Shown: positions 1 through 12,351 of the stretch, one piece after another
Layout of the letters: each line of letters begins with the position of its first letter
Position numbering within the stretch: position 1 is the stretch's first letter
Notes under the pieces: generated by a model
Told to the model about the DNA's origin: nothing
What the model saw: the letters and a program-made list of their open reading frames with translations, nothing else
The model's database searches: none
From: Candidatus Methanosuratincola subterraneus
GTDB taxonomy: Archaea > Thermoproteota > Methanomethylicia > Methanomethylicales > Methanomethylicaceae
NCBI GenBank assembly: GCA_004028775.1
Contig: RXGA01000004.1
Location: forward strand, 1 to 64,000
Direction: 5' to 3'
Length of the DNA: 64,000 nucleotides
Translations under genes and position numbers: made by a program

Positions 1-1
1 C

Positions 2-478
2 AATTACTCGGCCTATGACCCTGGCAACTCTTCAACTAACGTCGCCATAGTGCTCTTCTTTGACGGCTATAAGGAAGACTACCAGGTGAAGTGCTACCAG
101 ACCGAGCTCCAGTTCTTCAGCTACTACAAAGATAACGTGTATGCCAATAGAGTGAGTTACTTTGAGTGGAGGGGCGACGGCGTTGCGCAGTTCAAGCTCG
201 CTGACAACCTCCAGCCCGGCGAGCGCAAGCACTACTCGATTGACTTGGTTCCTTATGTCCAGCAGATGATGGACTACTACAAGCTGGACCACGTGAAGCT
301 GAAGCACGTAGAGATATTCACGGAAGCCTACAAGGGCTACTGCGAGTTCGAGGTCTACCAAGCCAAGATTTACGTGGACCAAAACATGGCTTCGCCCCAC
401 ATGATAAAGCCCCTCACAGCGATCCTCATTGGGATAGGCTTCTGCGCCATTGCCCTTCTGATTTTCATCAGGCGATAA
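2..478 (+). CDS. C-terminally anchored surface protein (partial, 5' end outside window)
   Basis: The frame is open from the left edge, so this is the C-terminal 158 residues of a larger protein. The visible part is rich in aromatic residues and looks like a beta-sandwich ectodomain. It ends in one hydrophobic segment (about residues 136-156, ending LLIFIRR), which would anchor it with a very short basic cytoplasmic tail. Strand order and the ends of the domain resemble the next gene (both have a YQ-x-L-F segment, then an IDL segment, then a closing VDQ/IDN strand), so the two are probably paralogues. No enzymatic motif is visible. It probably belongs to the integrated element that ends at tRNA-Ala. 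Confidence 0.7.
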   Translation, partial: NYSAYDPGNSSTNVAIVLFFDGYKEDYQVKCYQTELQFFSYYKDNVYANRVSYFEWRGDGVAQFKLADNLQPGERKHYSIDLVPYVQQMMDYYKLDHVKLKHVEIFTEAYKGYCEFEVYQAKIYVDQNMASPHMIKPLTAILIGIGFCAIALLIFIRR

Positions 479-543
479 TCTTCAGATAATTTCTGAATTA
501 TTCTGAAATTCATTTTTAAGAATTAATTTTGATAATCCCTATC

Positions 544-1549
544 ATGAAACAGAGTGCTTTTGGGAAAGTCGGGACTGCGCTCCTGGCGTTAGTCATAGCC
601 TTTTCCGTTGTCGCGCCTGCACTGACGCCTGTCTCAGCGGCGCCAACCGTCCCCTCAACGAACAACTACCCCTTCGTTTATGACACTTCGCTGTCCAACC
701 CTAGAGACCCTAAGCAAGTCCTATTCTATTCCAGAACTGCCCAGAACCTTCCTGACGGGTCTTGGTATCCTAATCTTGGCTTCGACGCTGATTGGTTTGG
801 GATGAATTTCGCTGGGTATGACTTGGGGTTTGGAGGTGTCCCGTATGGGACCGTATCACTCAACGCATACAGCAATTACGACCTGTTTTGGGGAGGGCGT
901 GGCTGGTCTAATGCATTCATACACCAGGGTAGACCACCCTATGTTGGCGGTGTCTATGAAGGGCACTTCAAGGCTGGGTCAAGCGCAGGTGTTGCTATAC
1001 CTGTCGATGGAATAAGGTATGACATGAACACACAGGAGCCAACAGGGAAGTATTACCTCTACATAACTGCAACGCTCAACGTAGATAGCCTCTATAAATG
1101 GCAGAGTTCAAACGGACTTCTCGTTGCCCTCTTGTTCCAATATGAGTTCCAAGATGGGTCACTGAGCCTATACGATTCCCCTGCCAACACCAACCACTAT
1201 CAATCTCTGCACTTCGACATATTCCTGCACAGATCTGGGAAGATTGCTAACATTCCCTACTATTGGAGTTCTGGAGGCTGGTCCAACACTCTGGGGGATG
1301 CCTACAACGGGGACCGCCATGTTCAGTACATCTATAATGGCAGGATGAACATAGGGCAGACTTATACTTTTGCTATTGACCTCGGTGACACCATAAACCA
1401 TCTGAAGAGCTACTTCCCGCCTGTTAATGCTATGGATGGGCTACCTACTGCAAGGGCCATTAATCCTGCGCTATGTCCAGGTAAGTGCTGAAACTTGCGG
1501 GGGACACATCGGTGCAACTATTGATAACGTGGAGTTCATAGTCAATTAA
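544..1549 (+). pseudogene. Secreted beta-sandwich protein, frameshifted near its 3' end
   Basis: The ATG at 544 gives an N-terminus with a typical signal peptide (a Lys, then a hydrophobic stretch ending VSAAP). A TTG at 529 is an alternative start. Frame 1 runs to a stop at 1489-1491 and ends in an implausible tail (NPALCPGKC). From 1436 the next frame reads MGYLLQGPLILRYVQVS and closes with IDNVEFIVN at a stop at 1547-1549, a natural last beta strand. A one-base shift around 1430-1440 (the ATGGATGGG area) therefore explains the break. Whether it is a real mutation or a consensus error cannot be told here. The body has many W/Y/G residues, no catalytic motif and no C-terminal anchor. It resembles the upstream gene and could be a carbohydrate-binding or S-layer-like protein. 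Confidence 0.6.
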
Positions 1550-1564
1550 ATTCTCTTCTTTTTT

Positions 1565-1798
1565 TTATCTGGCTGAAGACTTCCCCTTCTTCCACTTGTA
1601 TATTTTATAAATGAGGTAGATTGGGCAATACACAAGTGATACATATAAGCCCAAGCCAGGAAGGACGGCATAAACGTAAAACCACAGGACACCAATATGA
1701 AATAGGGCTTCAGCGATCGGGACGATCCAGAGCAACGCAAGGAAGACAAACAGCCAATCATACCATCGCAAATCTTTCAGCCTCATAATTCCAATCAT
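1565..1798 (-). CDS. Small two-helix membrane protein
   Basis: This 77-residue protein has two hydrophobic segments (about residues 14-36 and 38-62), a WYDW motif before the first, and a basic C-terminus (KWKKGKSSAR). The first ATG was chosen; a second ATG five codons downstream is possible. It is convergent with the frameshifted secreted gene. It sits between that gene and the integrase, so it is probably cargo of the same element. The family is not recognised. Confidence 0.55.
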   Translation of the reverse strand: MIGIMRLKDLRWYDWLFVFLALLWIVPIAEALFHIGVLWFYVYAVLPGLGLYVSLVYCPIYLIYKIYKWKKGKSSAR

Positions 1799-1823
1799 AA
1801 TAAAAAAGAAATTTATTTCTTGC

Positions 1824-2633
1824 CTAGCCGAGCACCTTCAGCCCCGCTTTGTCGTATATCGCCTTCAGGTTTTCCAGGGAGTAGTCGGTGTAGTGCCTCG
1901 CCAGGACGCTCCTCGGAATACGACCCTGGAAGGCGTCGATGAACCTGTCCGGGACCCCGAGCCGAGCCATCTCGTTCGCGAACCAGAAGCGGAGGACCTT
2001 GGGGGTGACGTGGGCGCCCGATCGCTCCGCGGCCTCCTTCCACGCCCTTTTGAAGCCCGGCATCCACACGGGGAAGAGCTTTTCCTTCCGGTCCTCCCTC
2101 GCGGCCAGGTACTCCTCCAGCCTTTCCTTCGCCTCCACGTTGAAGAACCCGTACCAGTTCCTCTTGGTGCTCCCCGCGTGGGCGTCGGGTGTCAGGACCC
2201 CTCGATCGAGGTCGACCTGGCGCTTGGACAGCGAGAGCACCTCCGCCCGCCGCAGGCCGGACGACGCCAGGACCAGGAAGATCGCCTGGTGCTTAAGCGG
2301 GAGGCAGCCGTGGAACCTCGCGAGCCCCTCCCTCGAAGGCAGCGCCAGCAGCGAGGGCTCCACCCGCGGCATCCTGAAACCCCCCACGGCAGACCCATCG
2401 CCCAGGAAGTCGCGGAAGTACCTCCTGAGTGCCTTGATGGCATTGGCTTTCGAGGCCGGGCTCCCGTTGTACGCTGCCAGGAAAGCCCTGACGCCTTCCT
2501 TTGAGTGAGGAAATCCGGACGCCAGGAAGAGCTTGACGTAACGCGAGTGCTCCTTCACGGTCAGCGGCTGGAGCCCGAGGTCGACCGCCAGGAACTCCCC
2601 GAACTCCTTTAAATGACCATCAAACTCCCCCAC
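1824..2633 (-). CDS. Archaeal tyrosine recombinase (integrase)
   Basis: The protein has an N-terminal SAM-like core-binding domain (about residues 1-95) and a C-terminal catalytic domain. Visible catalytic positions are Arg in SSGLRRAEV, Lys in GSTKRNWY, Arg in PKVLRFWF (His of the usual HxxR replaced by Lys), and the nucleophile Tyr in ARHYTDYS. The GTG at 2631-2633 is the first sensible start. The frame stays open upstream through tRNA-Ala to 2975, but that part is tRNA-derived. Transcription runs in the same direction as tRNA-Ala(CGC), whose 3' end is about 110 bp upstream. This arrangement fits an element integrated into that tRNA gene and extending left out of the window. The region is GC-rich compared with its neighbours. 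Confidence 0.85.
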   Translation of the reverse strand: MGEFDGHLKEFGEFLAVDLGLQPLTVKEHSRYVKLFLASGFPHSKEGVRAFLAAYNGSPASKANAIKALRRYFRDFLGDGSAVGGFRMPRVEPSLLALPSREGLARFHGCLPLKHQAIFLVLASSGLRRAEVLSLSKRQVDLDRGVLTPDAHAGSTKRNWYGFFNVEAKERLEEYLAAREDRKEKLFPVWMPGFKRAWKEAAERSGAHVTPKVLRFWFANEMARLGVPDRFIDAFQGRIPRSVLARHYTDYSLENLKAIYDKAGLKVLG

Positions 2634-2648
2634 ATCGTACGGTACGAT
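2634..2648. promoter_or_regulatory. Perfect 7-bp inverted repeat upstream of the integrase start
   Basis: ATCGTAC-G-GTACGAT is a perfect inverted repeat directly adjoining the proposed GTG start of the integrase. It could be an operator or a recombinase arm site. No direct evidence beyond the symmetry. Confidence 0.35.
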
Positions 2649-2743
2649 GGTGCCTTCCCTGCGCTCTTTGCTTCCCGGATGACTTGGACGAATAAATCCC
2701 GAAGGTTTTTGGTCAAGCTTTTTGCCATCAAGGGCAAAAAGGT

Positions 2744-2818
2744 TGGTGGACTGGGTGGGATTTGAACCCACGACCCCCTGCGTGCGAGGCAGGTGATCTG
2801 CCGCTAATCTACCAGCCC
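2744..2818 (-). tRNA. tRNA-Ala(CGC), CCA encoded
   Basis: On the minus strand the acceptor arms GGGCTGG and CCAGTCC pair (one G-U). The anticodon stem CCTGC/GCAGG encloses the loop CTCGCAC, giving anticodon CGC. The T arm GTGGGTTCAAATCCCAC is canonical, and discriminator A plus CCA are encoded. No intron. The integrase lies just downstream of its 3' end, so the 3' half is the likely attachment site of the element to the left. Confidence 0.95.
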
Positions 2819-2899
2819 TCGGAGAACACAATCTTTGGCGAAATTTAAACTTTGTTGGATGGAAAAAGATAAATTTGTAAGACCTTACTTTTTCAGCGG

Positions 2900-2974
2900 G
2901 GGCTCGTAGCTCAGCTTGGTATGAGCACTCGACTGATAATCGAGTGGTCGAGGGTTCAAATCCCTCCGGGCCCA
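2900..2974 (+). tRNA. tRNA-Ile(GAT)
   Basis: Acceptor arms GGGCTCG and CGGGCCC pair. The anticodon stem CTCGA/TCGAG encloses CTGATAA, giving anticodon GAT. The T arm is GAGGGTTCAAATCCCTC. No CCA is encoded and there is no intron. It is divergent from tRNA-Ala, and the 80 bp AT-rich gap between them carries TATA-like elements for both directions. Confidence 0.95.
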
Positions 2975-2977
2975 CTT

Positions 2978-3319
2978 TCAGACTTTTTCCCTCTTAATTT
3001 CAACCATTTTGATCCTGAAAACCAAGGTCTTTCCGGCCAGCGGATGGTTACCCTTGGCGCCGTATCCCTTGGAAGGGGGGACGATTACTTCCTTTTCCTC
3101 GTTTAACCTCATGCCAATTAAAGCCTCTTCGAAGCCAGGTATAACTTGTCCCTTCCCGATTATTACAGACAAAGGTTTGTAATCTCTGGATGGGTTGTAA
3201 ATCCCTGCTTTGATTGCCTCCTTTTCCATTGAGGTATCAAAAACTCTGCCTCCTTGGAATTTTCCGACATAATGTACCCTTACCAAATCTCCTTTCTGTG
3301 CCTTGATCTCTTGAGACAT
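2978..3319 (-). CDS. FKBP-type peptidyl-prolyl cis-trans isomerase, single domain
   Basis: This 113-residue protein starts MSQEIKAQKGDLVRVHYVG. It has the FKBP core: VHYVGKF, GRVFDTS, the active-site segment GKGQVIPGFEEALIGM and a C-terminal VFRIKMVEI strand. It would catalyse prolyl isomerisation and act as a small cytosolic chaperone. The ATG at 3319 was chosen because GGTGGA lies just upstream of it. In-frame ATGs at 3331 and 3394 would add an unconserved leader. It has the short archaeal form, with only a small insert where long FKBPs carry an IF domain. It ends 4 bp from tRNA-Ile and is convergent with it. Confidence 0.93.
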   Translation of the reverse strand: MSQEIKAQKGDLVRVHYVGKFQGGRVFDTSMEKEAIKAGIYNPSRDYKPLSVIIGKGQVIPGFEEALIGMRLNEEKEVIVPPSKGYGAKGNHPLAGKTLVFRIKMVEIKREKV

Positions 3320-3528
3320 ATATTCCACCATTCCAGCTACAAAGCTATCTATACTAGCGCTGTTTATTCGCATTTTGCTATCATGAAAGTTCATAAAAGT
3401 GGGTCTGATGATGTTTTTTATTTAGAGACGGCATTTATTGTGGGATCAAAATGTAAGTAATAGACAATGCCAATGACAACAATACTGCTTGAAGAAACAA
3501 CGAGCTATTGAAAGTTCAAGGCGTAACA

Positions 3529-3538
3529 AATATATTTA
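3529..3538 (+). promoter_or_regulatory. Probable TATA box of the rRNA operon
   Basis: AATATATTTA is the best archaeal TATA match upstream of 16S and would place transcription start near 3560. That leaves a leader of roughly 220 nt before mature 16S. Confidence 0.5.
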
Positions 3539-3559
3539 GGCGTGGTAAGTAGGTGGGTG

Positions 3560-3783
3560 CACGAACTGTGATCAACGTCAACCGCGACCTATCGGCGGCG
3601 CTGATCATGACCTGACGGGCCCAGCCCGAGGGGTGATTGATCGCTCTCCGGTCGCGGTTATAGTGATGGGGACCTGAATAACGCCAGCGTGCCAACGCCG
3701 CTGGGACGATTTAGGTCTTACAATGGACTCGACAAACAACCATGAAATATGGTTGGGGTAATAACGGGCCTTGCGGACGTTAA
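3560..3783 (+). ncRNA. Structured 5' leader of pre-rRNA with two strong hairpins
   Basis: Hairpin 1 has a perfect 10-bp base (3580-3589 with 3650-3659, AACCGCGACC/GGTCGCGGTT). Above it are a 7-bp stem (3600-3607 with 3638-3644, one bulge) and a 5-bp tip (3616-3620 with 3624-3628). Hairpin 2 has a 9-bp base (3671-3679 with 3709-3717, one G-U), a 4/4 internal loop and a 6-bp stem (3684-3689 with 3699-3704). It is followed three bases later by ACA at 3720-3722. The rest forms the 5' arm of the 16S processing stem. No protein-coding gene is seen between 3320 and 3783. The hairpins may be leader structure or an embedded guide RNA; this is not decided. Confidence 0.5.
3724..3768 (+). other. 5' arm of the 16S pre-rRNA processing stem
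   Basis: Three blocks here pair in order with sequence just after 16S. TGGACTCGAC (3724-3733) pairs with 5320-5329, TATGGTTGGGGT (3748-3759) with 5296-5307, and CGGG (3765-3768) with 5289-5292. Such a long-range stem brings the two ends of 16S together for cleavage by the splicing endonuclease. The middle block can alternatively form a local hairpin with 3738-3744. Confidence 0.8.
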
Positions 3784-5280
<1,497 letters not shown>

Positions 5281-5451
5281 AAGAAAGACCCGCTAACCCC
5301 AACCATACATGAAAGTAATGTCGAGTCCAAATCATAGATGCAACTATGGAGGAAACTCCATAGTGAAGGGCGTAGTAGGAAAGGTGCGAGGGCACCGGAC
5401 TTACGATGAACGCCATGCACAGGTTCCAGTGTTTCCGGCACCAGACTAGGT
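5281..5451 (+). other. 16S-23S spacer with processing arms and a GAAA-capped hairpin
   Basis: The spacer is short and has no tRNA-Ala. It holds the 3' arm of the 16S stem (5289-5329). A perfect 9-bp hairpin follows (ACTATGGAG 5343-5351 with CTCCATAGT 5356-5364) closed by a GAAA tetraloop. Next is a small GGTGC/GCACC hairpin near 5380, then the 5' arm of the 23S stem (5411-5436). That arm pairs with 8564-8588, including 13 perfect bp CACAGGTTCCAGT/ACTGGAACCTGTG, extended by CGCC/GGCG outside. Confidence 0.8.
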
Positions 5452-8560
<3,109 letters not shown>

Positions 8561-8590
8561 ACTGGAAAACTGGAACCTGTGTGTGGCGAG

Positions 8591-8626
8591 CCAATATTTT
8601 CTAATCTTATTTTTGTTTATTTGCCA
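8591..8626 (+). terminator. Oligo-T terminator after the 23S gene
   Basis: Beyond the 3' arm of the 23S stem the + strand becomes T-rich (TATTTTCTAATCTTATTTTTG), typical of archaeal termination. No hairpin follows. Confidence 0.45.
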
Positions 8627-8754
8627 AAGTTTTAATTTACTGATCCGGCGGCTGACAGAAATAAAGCGGCTTTTTAGAGATCGGACCCTCAGCATATATT
8701 AAAACTCGCACTAAAATAATAGCAGCAGAAATTAAGCGGAAGTGGATTGGATTT

Positions 8755-10281
8755 ATGGGAATGTCTGTATTGGAAGATTATGAAAGACTTCTTTTGAAGT
8801 ACAGGGATCTGGCGGTTCTGGCTTCTGCAAAGGGGGTTCTCCAATGGGACACGGAGACAATGATGCCCCCAGGCGCATTTGATCTACGCGGACAGCAGTT
8901 GGCACTACTTTCTAAGATAGAGCACAGCATGATCACAGACAGGGAGATAGGCGAACTATTGGATAAGATAAAGAAAAGCCAAGGATATGAATCCCTAGAC
9001 CAAGTTCAGAAGCGAAACGTGTACCTGATAAGGAAGCAATATGACGAAAATACAAGGCTCCCAGAAGAGTTGGTAACGGAGACAGAAAGGCAGGCCATAG
9101 CCTGCTATAAGCAATGGAGGGATGCAAAGGCCGCCAAGGACTTTAAGATCTTTGAGCCAGAGCTCAATAAGATGTTTGAGCTGAAAAAACAGGCCGCAGA
9201 GATACTATCGGAAGTGAAGGGTGTAAAGACTCTTTATGACGCGCTTGTCGACTTCTTCGAACCCAAAGTCTCTGAGGAAGCAATCAGAAACACTTTTGAC
9301 CAATTGAAAAGCAGGCTCATACCGATAATATCAAAGTATTCATCTTCCCAGCCGAACGCGGATTGGTTGAAAAGGCCTGTGCCACATAACATGCAAGTCG
9401 AGATCGCGAAAAAAGTGGCTGAATTCATAAACTACGACATTAGCGGAAATAGCGCCAGGGGGAGGATCGACCCTACTGAGCATCCTTTCACCATTGGATA
9501 TTACGACGATGTTAGGATAACGACCCACTATTATGAAGACAACTTCACGTCCTCACTTTTCTCGGTGCTCCACGAAGGGGGGCATGCGCTGTACGAGCTG
9601 AACTTGGATCCAAGCTGGAAGTACCAGCCCGTCGGCACGGCCTGCTCATTCGGCTTCCATGAATCGCAGTCTCGATTTGTGGAGAACGTGGTAGGAAGAT
9701 CCAAGTATTTCTGGACATACTTCCTCCCAATAATAAACAAGTTGACTTCAGGGCAGTTTTCAGACATCGACATGGCGGAGGCGCTTAGAGCAGTAAACAG
9801 CGTCAAGCCATCGAAGATCCGTATTGAGGCTGATGAAGCCACCTATGCGCTCCACATAATAACAAGGTTCGAGATCGAGAGTGCATTGTTCTCAGGGAAA
9901 GTGGACGTTAAAGATCTCCCCCAGGTCTGGAACGAAAAATACTCGAAGTACCTAGGCGTAGAGATCCAAAATGATGCCGAAGGAGTCCTCCAGGATGTCC
10001 ATTGGGCACACGGATACTTCGGGTACTTCCCATCGTATGCCCTAGGCAATATCTACTGTGCTCAAATACTAAACAAACTCGAGAAAGAGGTGGAGGACTG
10101 CTGGACGGAGATAGAGAAGGGCAACTTCGAGCCAACAAGGCAATGGTTGACCAAAAACATCCACAGGGCAGGAAACCTCTACGACCCCATGGAGCTCCTA
10201 GTGAAGGTAACCGGTGAAAGCATAAACCCGAACCATTTTGCAGACTATCTCGAAGGCAAATACAGGACCATTTACGGTTAA
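8755..10281 (+). CDS. Carboxypeptidase Taq (M32 metallopeptidase)
   Basis: The 508-residue length is standard for family M32. The zinc-binding HEGGH lies at residues 273-277, with HESQS at about 301-305 supplying the third ligand and catalytic support. Other family hallmarks are the N-terminal QWDTETMMPP and the late VHWAHGYFGYFPSYALG block. The family removes C-terminal residues from peptides, with broad specificity, in the cytosol. A TATA-like CATATATTAAA at 8693-8703 drives it independently of the rRNA operon. The ATG at 8761 is an alternative start two codons in. Confidence 0.96.
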   Translation: MGMSVLEDYERLLLKYRDLAVLASAKGVLQWDTETMMPPGAFDLRGQQLALLSKIEHSMITDREIGELLDKIKKSQGYESLDQVQKRNVYLIRKQYDENTRLPEELVTETERQAIACYKQWRDAKAAKDFKIFEPELNKMFELKKQAAEILSEVKGVKTLYDALVDFFEPKVSEEAIRNTFDQLKSRLIPIISKYSSSQPNADWLKRPVPHNMQVEIAKKVAEFINYDISGNSARGRIDPTEHPFTIGYYDDVRITTHYYEDNFTSSLFSVLHEGGHALYELNLDPSWKYQPVGTACSFGFHESQSRFVENVVGRSKYFWTYFLPIINKLTSGQFSDIDMAEALRAVNSVKPSKIRIEADEATYALHIITRFEIESALFSGKVDVKDLPQVWNEKYSKYLGVEIQNDAEGVLQDVHWAHGYFGYFPSYALGNIYCAQILNKLEKEVEDCWTEIEKGNFEPTRQWLTKNIHRAGNLYDPMELLVKVTGESINPNHFADYLEGKYRTIYG

Positions 10282-10336
10282 TCAGGTTTCTATCATTAAA
10301 ATATAATTTTTTAATGTTTTATATGAGAAACTTATT

Positions 10337-11185
10337 TTAAGTGCAAGATCCGTTTTTCTTCGAGAGTGCTTTTTCCAAAATCAAAAAAGCCTCGTCGAGG
10401 CTGGATGGGGTCTCATCGACCAAACCCCTTGCCTTCAGCTTCATGAATAGGCGCGAGATCGCAGGAGGCTCCAGTGAGGCCTTGCTCAGGAGCGGCTCAT
10501 TGGTTATTATCGACTTGACAGGTCCCTCTGAGATCACTTTTCCATTTTCCATTATCAAGACCCTTTCAACAAGCTCAGGGAGCGCCTCGACATCATGCGT
10601 GGAAACTATAATGGTCATACCCTGTTTGTTCAAGAGCGTGATGAGTTGGACAAGGCCTCTCCTCGATTTTAGGTCGAGGTTGGCTGTCGGCTCGTCAAGT
10701 ATGAGCAAATCAGGGGAGTTCACCAGCGCAGTCGCTAAGGAGACGCGCTTTTTCTCACCGTAGCTGAGGCGGTAGGGAGAGCGATTCTTCAGGTGGGAAA
10801 CCCCGAGCATCTCAAGGGTTTCCAGGGAACGCCTGTTTGCTGAGTCCTTGTCGACCCCAAGATTCCTGAGTGAATATGAAACGTCCTCTAGCACCGTATT
10901 GTTGAATAGTTGATCTTCTGGATCCTGGAACACTATGCCGATCTTCGATCTCAGGCGCTCAAACTCTTTTGATCTTGTCGAGACGCCGAAGACTTGCACA
11001 TCACCAGAAGCCGGAACAAACAGACCAGCGAGGAGCATTGCGAGTGTGGACTTGCCGGCTCCATTAGGACCAAGGATCCCGACGCGCTCTCCTTTCTTGA
11101 CTTTGAAGGAAACGTCCCTGATCGCCTCTAGGTTTGCAGAATATCTGTAGTTAACCCCTTCAACATTGACGATAGTTTCTTGCAA
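10337..11185 (-). CDS. cbiO: Ni/Co ECF transporter ATP-binding subunit (CbiO-type)
   Basis: This 282-residue ABC ATPase carries Walker A GPNGAGKST, Q-loop FQDPEDQLF, signature LSYGEKKRV, Walker B LLILDEPTANLD and switch histidine STHD. The FQDPEDQ form is typical of ECF transporters. It energises metal uptake with CbiQ and CbiM. It is the last gene of a tight minus-strand operon, with only 3 bp between it and cbiQ. The C-terminal 60 residues are the usual ECF ATPase dimerisation extension. Confidence 0.93.
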   Translation of the reverse strand: MQETIVNVEGVNYRYSANLEAIRDVSFKVKKGERVGILGPNGAGKSTLAMLLAGLFVPASGDVQVFGVSTRSKEFERLRSKIGIVFQDPEDQLFNNTVLEDVSYSLRNLGVDKDSANRRSLETLEMLGVSHLKNRSPYRLSYGEKKRVSLATALVNSPDLLILDEPTANLDLKSRRGLVQLITLLNKQGMTIIVSTHDVEALPELVERVLIMENGKVISEGPVKSIITNEPLLSKASLEPPAISRLFMKLKARGLVDETPSSLDEAFLILEKALSKKNGSCT

Positions 11186-11188
11186 GCA

Positions 11189-12010
11189 TTACACCCGAAT
11201 AGTAAGGATTAGCAGTAGAAGAGAGGAAAGCAGTGCTAAAAAAGCTATGTCTGAAAAGTTTGGTCTCCATCTGCATGGGCTTGCCCTGGATGAGATTGAA
11301 AAGCCCCTGGCACGCATTGCAAGATAGACCCGATCGGAACGTTCATGAACCCTAACTAGCAGGGCGGTTATGACCCCAGAGATCCCTCTGAGATCCTCCA
11401 AACTAAGACGATTCCGCTTTTTGAAGGTCCTTGCGTCCCTAGCCAGAAGCATTCGCATGGACTCGTCTATGGAGAGGAAGACGTATCGGTATGTTAGCGC
11501 CAGCGTTTGTGTAAACAAGCCAGGCAGCCGAATGGCACCCAAAAACGAGAGCAAACCGTTTATGCCCCCGACCATGGTGATCAGAACCGCCACACCCACA
11601 CATAACCACACCCTCAGTACGAACTCAGCAACTCTCAGCACCCCCTCATAACTTACAGTCAACAACAAAGACCCTAAACTCGCAGACCAAAGAAACGTCC
11701 CTGGGGTGATTAACGGGATCGGTATGACAATGATTAATGAGAACAAAGGTATTAACGAAGTCTTGAGAAGGTAATTCCTTATATTCACTCCCGAAATAAG
11801 GACCAAGGCGCCTACCAGTAGCAACATCAGCGAAAGCGCAAGGATCGAATGTGTTAGCAGAGAAGCGAAGATAATCAGGATGAGCGAAATGTTCCTTGTC
11901 AGCGGGTCGATCCTGTGGAGGATCCCGGGATGCGAATTGCTCTCCTCGACGTAGAGCAAATACTCAAGCCCAGAAAGCAGACCCCTCACGGAGATCGGAG
12001 CGTACTTCAA
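11189..12010 (-). CDS. cbiQ: Ni/Co ECF transporter transmembrane subunit (CbiQ-type)
   Basis: The 273-residue protein has several hydrophobic helices and two ECF T-component signatures. These are an Ala-Arg-containing coupling motif in LLARDARTFKK and a second in YLAMRARGFS, which contact the ATPase. It starts inside the end of the cbiN-like gene (ATGA overlap at 12007-12010), indicating translational coupling. It forms the membrane coupling unit of the metal importer. Confidence 0.92.
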   Translation of the reverse strand: MKYAPISVRGLLSGLEYLLYVEESNSHPGILHRIDPLTRNISLILIIFASLLTHSILALSLMLLLVGALVLISGVNIRNYLLKTSLIPLFSLIIVIPIPLITPGTFLWSASLGSLLLTVSYEGVLRVAEFVLRVWLCVGVAVLITMVGGINGLLSFLGAIRLPGLFTQTLALTYRYVFLSIDESMRMLLARDARTFKKRNRLSLEDLRGISGVITALLVRVHERSDRVYLAMRARGFSISSRASPCRWRPNFSDIAFLALLSSLLLLILTIRV

Positions 12011-12351
12011 GATGTAGATACACCCTTTAAATTATGCGATGATGAGAGGATTTTGTAGACTCCGAACGCTACGATTAAGACCAATAGAACAGAGACAAAT
12101 CCTAGCAAGAAGTTTACCAGAGGATCTTCGAGACCAGGTATGGCATACTCTGGGAATGGAGCAGGAAGCAATGAGAAGCCTTCGAATCCCAGCTCCTCTG
12201 CCTTGACGTCAAGAGTCTCAATTGACTCTGAGAAAACGAAAGTGCCCATCGCAACCAACACGGCAGCCACCACCATCCCAGTCAACAGCCATTTTTTGTT
12301 AGGATGGTCCAATTTGCTTTTGTCCAGATTTTCAATGGAGTTCTCACTCAT
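12007..12351 (-). CDS. cbiN: CbiN-like accessory subunit of the Ni/Co transporter
   Basis: This 114-residue protein has an N-terminal helix (about residues 24-44), an extracellular loop and a C-terminal helix (about 83-105). The loop segment ETLDVKAEELGFEG matches the position and pattern of the PDGLE motif of CbiN/NikN proteins, though the motif is diverged. Its overlaps with cbiM (8 bp) and cbiQ (4 bp) support its assignment as the N subunit. It is needed for metal insertion into CbiM. Confidence 0.8.
   Translation of the reverse strand: MSENSIENLDKSKLDHPNKKWLLTGMVVAAVLVAMGTFVFSESIETLDVKAEELGFEGFSLLPAPFPEYAIPGLEDPLVNFLLGFVSVLLVLIVAFGVYKILSSSHNLKGVSTS

Noticed and set aside
2634-2975. Long N-terminal extension of the integrase through both tRNA genes
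   Set aside because: The frame is open by chance across tRNA-Ala and tRNA-Ile; the translated part is tRNA-derived (GPEGFEPSTTRL-type) and not part of the recombinase fold.
3600-3644. A kink-turn in leader hairpin 1 (CTGA and TGAT words)
   Set aside because: CTGA directly adjoins the tip stem as box D should, but the opposite side reads AGGGG before TGAT, so the tandem G-A geometry does not form.
5281-5451. A tRNA in the 16S-23S spacer, and a 5S gene after 23S
   Set aside because: Neither is present; the spacer holds only processing stems and hairpins, and the downstream sequence goes directly to the M32 peptidase.
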